From: Bacteroidota bacterium
Lineage (GTDB): Bacteria; Bacteroidota; Bacteroidia; Sphingobacteriales; Sphingobacteriaceae
Reading direction: 5' to 3'
Assembly: GCA_025355225.1 (NCBI GenBank)
Contig: JANYAB010000709.1
Coordinates: 1-11,706, forward strand
Length of the DNA stretch: 11,706 nt
Of the stretch, positions 6,655 to 11,706 are shown one piece after another. The translations under genes were made by a program, and so were the position numbers. How positions within the stretch are numbered: the stretch's first letter is position 1; each line of letters starts with the position of its first letter. The notes under the pieces were generated by a model, which was not told the origin of the DNA, searched no databases, and saw only the letters and a list, made by a program, of their open reading frames with translations.

Positions 6655-7785
6655 ATGTCAAATACAGCCCCAGTTTACTCATCTTCCTGGTTCAGTAAGA
6701 TTTTCGAATGTATCTACCTTTACATTGCGGTGGTTGAAATTATTTTTATACTGATTAGTACGTTGAGTATCAGTAGGGCTAAAAATAATTATGAAGTTTA
6801 TTTTATTCATGAAGCCCTTTATGCCGGTGTCATTTATATATTTCTCTCAATAGTCTACTCAATTTGGTGGCATCGTAATGAGAAAAAGGGACACGCTAAT
6901 TCCGAAATAAGGCATGCCTGGCTTAGGGGTGTTGTACGTTATTTCTTAGCTTACGAAATGTCACTATACGGATTTGGGAAAATATTTAAAACTCAATTTG
7001 CACCGTTATATTCCCGCTATGATCAGACCATTGGCAGTCTTTCAGGCTTTGATCTTACGTGGAATTACTTCGGGTACTCACATACATTCGCGGTTATTTT
7101 AGGATCATTTCAAATTGGCGGAGCTATTTTATTGCTTTTTCGCCGAACCAGTTTGCTTGGAGTATTTATCTTACTACCAGTTATGGTAAATATCGTGCTC
7201 ATTAACTTTTTTTATAGTATTTCGCCCGGGGCGCTTAGAAACTCCCTTATCCTAACAATTGGCTTACAGTATCTTTTGCTGTTACGATGGAAGGACCTTA
7301 AGACCATGTTTTTTAATAAACCTGCAGATTTGCCCAATGTCAGTATAGGGTTTTTAAAGCCTTTAATAAAACTTCTGCCTATTGCCGCCGCTTTTGGGAG
7401 TATTTTTTATTTTGTTACAACAAAAGAGCCGGCTATTTTTTCAGGCAAATGGAAAGTACAAGAACTTAAAAGAAACGGCAAAATAGTCAATAGTAGCGAC
7501 TGGCAAACCAACGCCAATTCCTGGTGCAATATTTATATCGAAGAAACCGGAAAACTATCCTTATCTCCAAATCCATACATTTTTGATAAAGTAAGAGCCA
7601 GGTTTGCCAATTACACTTATAATACTGAAAAACATAGTTTGAAATTGGTATTTGCCAATATGGATACTGAAAATGTGGCCATAATCAATTACAATGGAAA
7701 AAGCATGCAGTGGAATACCATACTTGACAAAGACACTCTGCAGATTAAGCTTTGTAAAGAAGAAAATCGCCTAAGGGTTAATTGA
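6655..7785 (+). CDS. Polytopic membrane protein, DoxX-like core with a C-terminal lipocalin-like domain
   Basis: A 376-residue protein that I do not recognise as a named gene. Hydrophobic segments lie at about 19-38, 52-71, 92-105, 143-162, 166-187, 196-212 and 238-255, indicating an inner-membrane protein with about seven passes. The stretch YFLAYEMSLYGFGKIFKTQF, followed by a GSFQIGGAILLLFRRTSLLG helix, resembles the DoxX/DoxX-like superfamily. After the last helix the chain becomes soluble (about 260-376) and opens with FSGKWKVQELKRNG, a G-x-W start typical of lipocalin-like barrels, followed by alternating beta-strand-like segments. Its substrate or partner is unknown. It is a single gene, divergent from thrS; no clear promoter or Shine-Dalgarno site was found. 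The membrane topology is fairly sure; the family names are tentative. Confidence 0.7.
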   Translation: MSNTAPVYSSSWFSKIFECIYLYIAVVEIIFILISTLSISRAKNNYEVYFIHEALYAGVIYIFLSIVYSIWWHRNEKKGHANSEIRHAWLRGVVRYFLAYEMSLYGFGKIFKTQFAPLYSRYDQTIGSLSGFDLTWNYFGYSHTFAVILGSFQIGGAILLLFRRTSLLGVFILLPVMVNIVLINFFYSISPGALRNSLILTIGLQYLLLLRWKDLKTMFFNKPADLPNVSIGFLKPLIKLLPIAAAFGSIFYFVTTKEPAIFSGKWKVQELKRNGKIVNSSDWQTNANSWCNIYIEETGKLSLSPNPYIFDKVRARFANYTYNTEKHSLKLVFANMDTENVAIINYNGKSMQWNTILDKDTLQIKLCKEENRLRVN

Positions 7786-8027
7786 TTATTGCCTTCTTGT
7801 CTTCTCAAACTTGATTTTCGCTATTCTTTCTTCTTTCAATAACCTCAATAAAAAGCACAAAAAAAGCCGCCCCTTTTGAGGCAGCTTCCAACCAATTAAC
7901 CATTAACTAAAGTAGATAGATGTAGGATTTTGTAAAGAGTCCATTCAATATCACGGTAATGTAGCAGTATTGCCGCCGCCCCTGATTTATGACTCTAACT
8001 TAAGTATACAATGCAAGTGTTTTTTTT
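7786..8027. other. Intergenic stretch with no recognisable gene
   Basis: Between the membrane-protein stop and the kinase 1 control module. It holds a minus-strand terminator-like hairpin (7859-7887) and otherwise AT-rich sequence. Short open frames of 30-45 codons exist on both strands around 7900-8035, but none has a good start codon, a ribosome site or a recognisable product, so none is called. Confidence 0.5.
7859..7887 (-). terminator. Intrinsic terminator-like hairpin reading on the minus strand
   Basis: On the minus strand AAGCTGCC (7887-7880) pairs with GGCGGCTT (7871-7864) through one U-G wobble and is followed by a T-run (7863-7859). Read on the plus strand, the wobble becomes a C-A mismatch and there is no T-run, so minus is the better direction. 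No minus-strand gene is visible upstream of it, so it may terminate an unseen small RNA, be left from a lost gene, or serve weakly for the plus-strand gene that ends at 7785. Confidence 0.5.
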
Positions 8028-8077
8028 ACATTATATAACTCGTCTTAAATACTTGATGATGAGGTCGAAATACTTGA
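8028..8077 (+). promoter_or_regulatory. Putative LytTR-type operator of kinase 1: tandem AAATACTTGA boxes
   Basis: ACATTATATAAC (8028-8039) is followed after 7 bp by AAATACTTGA (8047-8056) and, after 11 bp, by a second identical AAATACTTGA (8068-8077). The 21-bp period puts both boxes on the same face of the DNA, which is the geometry of LytTR-domain binding sites such as those of AgrA. The boxes end 10 bp before the promoter -33 element, as expected for an activator. The same module stands before kinase 2 with identical spacing. Confidence 0.65.
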
Positions 8078-8087
8078 CGTAGTGAAA

Positions 8088-8117
8088 TTGCCACCTCGGA
8101 TAATGATCGTAACTTGC
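8088..8117 (+). promoter_or_regulatory. Promoter of kinase 1
   Basis: TTG (8088-8090), 19 bp, then TAACTTGC (8110-8117), close to the Bacteroidota TTG/TAnnTTTG pattern with an imperfect -7, as expected of an activated promoter. Transcription would begin near 8124, about 16 nt before the ATG. The interval is almost identical to the one before kinase 2 (three changes in the 32 bp from box 2 to the -7 element). Confidence 0.55.
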
Positions 8118-8139
8118 TTTATTACTAAAATGAATTTTG

Positions 8140-9198
8140 ATGAAGAGAAATATTTACAAATGGCTTCTCAAATACAACTTGTTCTATGTTCTCGCCTGGA
8201 TGATCATATCCTTTATTTTGTTATTTATTAGTTATGATAACAAAACGCCGGTATTTCCACAGTGGGTAGGTTATATGATGATAACCGGGCTCGCTTTTCC
8301 TGTGTGCTGGTATACAGCTTATACGCTTACCCCACGTTACCTGTACCACCGTAAAATAGGTTTGTTTATTAGTTATCTGTTGATTTTAGCGGCATTAAAT
8401 GCCATTTTAACCTATTTGGTCGCCGGTTTTACCTATCATATTATTTCGGGGAACTCAATTTTTCGATCTTTATATTACGTTTTTACGCTGTTGTTCCAAA
8501 TGTTTTTGATTGATATCATCCTGATCTCTATAGGCTGCATTATTAAAATAATAAGTGACCGGTATTTTATGGAGCAGCAACTGCTGGAAATAGAAAAAGA
8601 AAGAGTAACCACCGAACTCAATTTCCTGCGTTCACAGGTAAACCCACATTTTCTTTTTAATGTAATGAATACTATTTACTTCCAGATCGAAAAAACAAAT
8701 ACGGATGCCCGGCTTTCAGTTGAAAAATTCTCGGAAATGCTGCGCTATCAGCTCTATGAATGTACAACTGATAAAATTCAGTTACATAAGGAATTGCACT
8801 ATATAAAAAATTACGTCGCCATCCAGACATTACGTATGGAGAAAGAGTCTGATGTCCGCCTGTTGATAGACCCGGATATGGAAAATTTCCTGATAGCGCC
8901 TTTATTGATACTGCCCATTATAGAAAATGCTTTTAAGCATGTTTCTAATTTTAAGGAACCTGGTAAAAACAAAATAGCTATCACGATTAAAAAACAGGAT
9001 AATAATACGCTGTTAATAGAGGCTACAAATACTTATGACCAATCGCATGTTCAGGTGCACCTATTGCAAACAGGTGGTTTAGGTATATCGAACTTAAAAA
9101 GAAGGCTGGAATTGCTGTATCAGGAAAGATATGAGTTGAACATACATAAAGAAGGCGAAACTTTTCAAACCATCCTTAAATTGCAGTACAAAGATTAA
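8140..9198 (+). CDS. LytS/YehU-family sensor histidine kinase (kinase 1, orphan)
   Basis: A 352-residue membrane histidine kinase that should autophosphorylate and pass the phosphate to a LytTR-type regulator. The N-terminal half has about four membrane segments (about 13-31, 42-62, 73-97, 112-137), a short coiled linker (143-160), then the His_kinase domain: FLRSQVNPHFLFNVMN with the likely phospho-acceptor H170, the N-box PIIENAFKH (N263) and the G-box TGGLGISNLKRRL (311-323). There is no separate PAS or periplasmic domain, so sensing is probably in or near the membrane. ATG 8140 is preferred over TTG 8137 because it aligns with the start of kinase 2. The transmitter half is about 85% identical to kinase 2 and the sensor half much less. 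No intact regulator follows; a decayed one does. Confidence 0.9.
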   Translation: MKRNIYKWLLKYNLFYVLAWMIISFILLFISYDNKTPVFPQWVGYMMITGLAFPVCWYTAYTLTPRYLYHRKIGLFISYLLILAALNAILTYLVAGFTYHIISGNSIFRSLYYVFTLLFQMFLIDIILISIGCIIKIISDRYFMEQQLLEIEKERVTTELNFLRSQVNPHFLFNVMNTIYFQIEKTNTDARLSVEKFSEMLRYQLYECTTDKIQLHKELHYIKNYVAIQTLRMEKESDVRLLIDPDMENFLIAPLLILPIIENAFKHVSNFKEPGKNKIAITIKKQDNNTLLIEATNTYDQSHVQVHLLQTGGLGISNLKRRLELLYQERYELNIHKEGETFQTILKLQYKD

Positions 9199-9274
9199 TT
9201 CTTTAGGTGTAGATAACGCGCAAATTGACCATAGTGGTATGTTGGAACCACGCATTCCAATATTTAATCGCTAA
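9191..9274 (+). pseudogene. Remnant of a response-regulator 5' end after kinase 1
   Basis: The frame beginning at AAG 9191 reads KINSLGVDNAQIDHSGMLE and aligns without gaps to the first 19 residues of the regulator after kinase 2, MINCLVVDDEPIARNGILE (9 identities); the first 30 bases match at 24 positions. It overlaps the kinase 1 stop by the same 8 bases as the intact pair does. The ATG is now AAG, the acidic pair DD is DN, and TAA ends the frame after 27 codons. Similarity fades after about codon 20 and nothing receiver-like was seen further on. It could be decay in place or the edge of a duplicated segment. Confidence 0.6.
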
Positions 9275-9392
9275 AGATATTGTTTGTGGCTTAGTAACAA
9301 ATTTCTGATAACAATAAAGGATATCGCCGAACAATATAAGTAGGTCAAGCTCAATAAAATTGTTTGGGTTTTTCATCTTTTTGTTGATTAAT

Positions 9393-9436
9393 AGCTATTT
9401 AAGAGTCAAAAATGGATTTTTGACTCTTAAATAGCT
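9393..9436. terminator. Perfect 20-bp hairpin between convergent genes, probable bidirectional terminator
   Basis: The arm AGCTATTTAAGAGTCAAAAA (9393-9412) is exactly complementary to 9417-9436 around a TGGA loop. It lies between kinase 1 (plus strand) and the small barrel gene (minus strand, stop at 9475), where a shared terminator is expected. There is no T-run beyond the stem in either direction; only A5/T5 next to the loop. It may therefore act as a transcript-end stabiliser, or be a mobile or repeated element instead. Confidence 0.5.
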
Positions 9437-9474
9437 TCGAACTAATTGAAAGGTTATTCAGATCTTTTTTGATG

Positions 9475-10032
9475 TTATTTTTTACCACCTCCAAAAAAGA
9501 ATCCAAGTGTAAAGGCAACATAATTGGAGTTGTTGCCAGCGATGTCATAAGTTGCTGAAACCCTTAGATGGCCGGCTTCGAAACCAAGCCTTGGAAAAAC
9601 GCCAAAATTCGAAGCGCCGGGAACAAGGGTTGCTCCATTGCCCGAATTGGATTTAGCTACAGATTGCTGCGAAAAAATACCGGCACCTACACCGCCAAAT
9701 GGCCTAAAGCCGCCTTTGGCAAAGTAGTATTCCAGCGTTGGGCAATACGAACTTAAAATAGATACCTTCACTTTTGTTCCACCATTGCCATTATCTTCTT
9801 CATAGCCCAGGCCGGCGCCTTCAAATCTGAAGCCGACAGCCAGGTTATCAGATAAACGATAATGCGGCTCAATAGTAAAGGTAGCGCCTGCCTTTGTACC
9901 GGTACCATTGCCGGCGGATGGTATCGCATAACCAAAGTCGATATCAACCTTAAACGCCTTGTAAGTTGTTGATTGTGCATTTGCTATAAAACCGGCACAA
10001 ACTAATGCAGAAAGTAAAAGTAATTTTTTCAT
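9475..10032 (-). CDS. Small outer-membrane beta-barrel protein
   Basis: A 185-residue protein with a signal peptide (MKKLLLLSALVCAGFIANAQ, likely cut near A19). The C at position 12 does not form a lipobox. The mature part is a run of alternating hydrophobic and polar segments with aromatic ends (FKVDIDFGYAIP, FTIEPHYRLSDNLAVGFRFEG, LEYYFAKGGFRPFGGVGAGIF, FPRLGFEAGHLRVSATYDIA, YVAFTLGFFFGG), matching 8-stranded outer-membrane barrels of the OmpW/OmpX-like or OMP_b-brl kind. Specific function is unknown. It lies between the two kinase genes on the opposite strand and is divergent from kinase 2, sharing a 220-bp gap that holds the tandem operator boxes about 135-165 bp from its start, so co-regulation is possible. 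No strong promoter of its own was identified. Confidence 0.8.
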   Translation of the reverse strand: MKKLLLLSALVCAGFIANAQSTTYKAFKVDIDFGYAIPSAGNGTGTKAGATFTIEPHYRLSDNLAVGFRFEGAGLGYEEDNGNGGTKVKVSILSSYCPTLEYYFAKGGFRPFGGVGAGIFSQQSVAKSNSGNGATLVPGASNFGVFPRLGFEAGHLRVSATYDIAGNNSNYVAFTLGFFFGGGKK

Positions 10033-10146
10033 GATTTTGGTTTGTTAATATTTGTTTACAACAGTTTGATAAATAATTAATTCACTATTTTTAAATAGTT
10101 TTCAATTCATTTTCTAAATTAATGTTATCGGTTGACCCTTTTTTTA

Positions 10147-10196
10147 ACATTATATAACCGATTGTAAATACTTGACAAACAGGCTCAAATACTTGA
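10147..10196 (+). promoter_or_regulatory. Putative LytTR-type operator of kinase 2: tandem AAATACTTGA boxes
   Basis: ACATTATATAAC (10147-10158), 7 bp, AAATACTTGA (10166-10175), 11 bp, AAATACTTGA (10187-10196): all three blocks are identical in sequence and spacing to the module before kinase 1, while the 7- and 11-bp spacers share only 6 of 18 bases. That contrast argues for protein-binding sites rather than simple leftover homology. The boxes could also reach the divergent barrel gene. Confidence 0.65.
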
Positions 10197-10206
10197 CGTA
10201 ATGAAA

Positions 10207-10236
10207 TTGCTACCTCGGATAATGATTGTAAATTGA
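10207..10236 (+). promoter_or_regulatory. Promoter of the kinase 2 / regulator operon
   Basis: TTG (10207-10209), 19 bp, TAAATTGA (10229-10236): the same spacing and nearly the same sequence as the kinase 1 promoter, with an imperfect -7 compared with TAnnTTTG. The predicted start is near 10243, only about 10 nt before the ATG, so the leader is very short. Confidence 0.55.
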
Positions 10237-10252
10237 ACCGCCGCTAACTTAG

Positions 10253-11314
10253 ATGCGCATGGACTTAAAAAAATGGTTAATAAAGTACAAAATCCTGCAT
10301 ATTATAATGTGGGGTTTGGTGATGACCTTTTCTTTTATTACTTATTATAACCCAGCCACAAGTTTATTTTCACAGGTGGCCAACGTTCTAACTGTAAGCG
10401 CTCTACTAACTATTCCTTTCTATTTTTCGGCTTATGTATTAGTCCCGCGATTACTATATAAAAGAAAATTTGTCGCCTTTATCATTTCCTTCATTGTTTT
10501 AATAATTACTATGGGTTTAACTACCTTGTTTATTACACGAATTGTAGATCATTTAACCACCCATGCTAAAAACATAATACCTGAATGGAAGACATTAGGC
10601 CCATATGTAAACTTATTTATATGGGATACTGTACTTGCTTCTTTTGGCGCAAGTTCATTGAAAATACTTTCGGACCGGTTTAGGATGGAAAAAAGATTGG
10701 TTGAAGTAGAAAAGGAAAAAATAAGCACCGAGCTTTCTTTTCTCCGTTCGCAAATCAATCCGCATTTTTTGTTCAATGTAATGAACACCATTTACTTTCA
10801 GATAGAGAAAACAAATACTGACGCAAGGCTTTCAGTCGAAAAATTTTCAGAAATGCTGCGATATCAACTCTACGAGTGCAATACCGATAAAATACAGATA
10901 CAGAAAGAATTGCATTATATAAAAAATTATGTGGCTATTCAAACCCTGCGCATGGAAGAGGATTCTGATATACGCCTGATGATTGACCAGGAAATGGGCG
11001 ACTTTTTGATAGCACCTTTATTGATACTACCTATTGTAGAAAATGCCTTCAAGCACGTTTCTAATTTCAAGGAACCAGGTAGAAACAAAATACATATCAC
11101 CATCAAAAAACAAGACAGGAACGTGCTGCTGATGGAAGCTACAAATACTTATGACCAGTCGCATGTTCAGACACACCTATTGCAAACAGGAGGTTTGGGG
11201 ATACAAAACTTAAAAAGAAGACTGGAATTACTCTACTACGAAAAATATGAGTTAAACATAAATAAAGAAGGGGACATTTTTCACACCACACTAAAACTGC
11301 AGTACAATGATTAA
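10253..11314 (+). CDS. LytS/YehU-family sensor histidine kinase (kinase 2)
   Basis: A 353-residue paralogue of kinase 1. The membrane half has about four segments (about 13-31, 44-64, 73-97, 118-137) and shares few residues with kinase 1 apart from the KWL-KY start and a PR-LY-RK stretch. From about residue 140 the two proteins converge: linker, FLRSQINPHFLFN with likely phospho-acceptor H171, N-box PIVENAFKH (N264) and G-box TGGLGIQNLKRRL. It should phosphorylate the response regulator, whose ATG overlaps the last 8 bases of this gene (ATGATTAA), so the two are translationally coupled. The start is ATG 10253, with ATG 10259 as an alternative; 10253 aligns with kinase 1 and lies 10 nt after the predicted transcription start. 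Confidence 0.92.
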   Translation: MRMDLKKWLIKYKILHIIMWGLVMTFSFITYYNPATSLFSQVANVLTVSALLTIPFYFSAYVLVPRLLYKRKFVAFIISFIVLIITMGLTTLFITRIVDHLTTHAKNIIPEWKTLGPYVNLFIWDTVLASFGASSLKILSDRFRMEKRLVEVEKEKISTELSFLRSQINPHFLFNVMNTIYFQIEKTNTDARLSVEKFSEMLRYQLYECNTDKIQIQKELHYIKNYVAIQTLRMEEDSDIRLMIDQEMGDFLIAPLLILPIVENAFKHVSNFKEPGRNKIHITIKKQDRNVLLMEATNTYDQSHVQTHLLQTGGLGIQNLKRRLELLYYEKYELNINKEGDIFHTTLKLQYND

Positions 11315-11706
11315 TTGTTTAGTTGTAGACGACGAGCCGATCGCCCGAAACGGTATACTCGAATATATTGAGCAGGTAGAATTTCTGCATGCAGTGGCTG
11401 CCTGCAAAAATGCGATAGAAGCAAGTTCAGCGCTTGAAAACAATCAGATTGATCTCGTTTTTTTAGATATTCAAATGCCTAAAATATCCGGGGTCGATTT
11501 TTTAAGAAATTTAGCCGATCCTCCGCTGGTTATTTTTACAACCGCTTTCCCCGAATACGCAATAGAGGGCTATGAGCTAAATGTACTCGACTATTTATTA
11601 AAACCGATCAGTTTTGAACGTTTTTTTAGGGCTGTGATCAAAGCACAATCGTATATCCATCTAAAAGCAAAACCTGTATTAGCAAAAACAGAAGCCTATT
11701 TTTTCG
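11307..11706 (+). CDS. Response regulator, receiver domain of LytTR type (3' end outside window)
   Basis: The 133 visible codons form a complete CheY-like receiver. The acidic pocket is D8-D9 (CLVVDDEPIAR), the phospho-acceptor is D54 (VFLDIQMPKISG), the conserved threonine is T78/T79 (VIFTTAFPEYA) and the lysine is K99 (LDYLLKPISFERF). The patterns EYAIEGYELNVLDYLLKP and FERFFRAV are typical of receivers joined to a LytTR DNA-binding domain, which would follow beyond the window. The ATG overlaps the kinase 2 stop by 8 bases, an operon with kinase 2. It is the natural candidate to bind the AAATACTTGA pairs and is the only intact regulator here for both kinases. The LytTR output domain is inferred, not seen. 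Confidence 0.88.
   Translation, partial: MINCLVVDDEPIARNGILEYIEQVEFLHAVAACKNAIEASSALENNQIDLVFLDIQMPKISGVDFLRNLADPPLVIFTTAFPEYAIEGYELNVLDYLLKPISFERFFRAVIKAQSYIHLKAKPVLAKTEAYFF

Noticed and set aside
7719..7735. Extra regulator box (ATACTTGAC) inside the membrane-protein gene
   Set aside because: It is a single partial match inside a coding region without a partner 21 bp away.
7900..8035. Small open frames (30-45 codons) on both strands upstream of kinase 1
   Set aside because: They lack an ATG with a plausible context and have no recognisable product.

Overview
The window looks like chromosomal DNA of a Bacteroidota bacterium, most likely a Sphingobacteriaceae member of the Pedobacter/Mucilaginibacter type. 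The reasons are Bacteroidota-type promoters (TTG, about 19-20 bp, then TAnnTTTG), weak or absent Shine-Dalgarno sequences, AT-rich spacers with imperfect-palindrome repeats, a BtuB-type TonB-dependent receptor, and paired LytS/YehU-like histidine kinases with a LytTR-type response regulator. The genus is inferred; no 16S or other taxonomic marker is present.

Layout. (1) 1-1600, minus strand: the 5' two thirds of a btuB-like receptor gene, its long leader with a clear cobalamin riboswitch, and a good promoter. (2) 1639-3112: an exported class A beta-lactamase-like serine hydrolase on the plus strand, bracketed by two intergenic repeats that share the end GTTCAGACAA. (3) 3113-6516, minus strand: the translation operon thrS-infC-rpmI-rplT. 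It closes with a strong intrinsic terminator, has a TTG-started infC one base after the thrS stop, and carries interleaved inverted repeats in the infC-rpmI gap where an L20 operator could lie. (4) 6655-7785: a polytopic membrane protein with a DoxX-like core and a soluble, lipocalin-like tail. (5) 8028-11706: a duplicated signalling locus with kinase 1, the decayed start of a response regulator, a small outer-membrane barrel gene on the opposite strand, kinase 2, and an intact response regulator that runs off the window.

The signalling locus is the most interesting part. The two kinases have nearly the same transmitter half (about 85% identical by eye) but very different membrane sensor halves. 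Each is preceded by a 90-bp control module of identical geometry: ACATTATATAAC, 7 bp, AAATACTTGA, 11 bp, AAATACTTGA, 10 bp, then a TTG-N19-TAnnTTG promoter. The motif blocks match 32/32 between copies while the spacers between them match only 6/18, so the copies act as a natural footprint. The 21-bp repeat period is the geometry used by LytTR-domain regulators. Kinase 1 has lost its own regulator: the sequence over its stop codon still aligns with the first ~19 codons of the regulator after kinase 2, but the ATG has become AAG and the frame stops after 27 codons. The simplest model is two sensors feeding one regulator, which also controls both kinase promoters. This is an inference from sequence.
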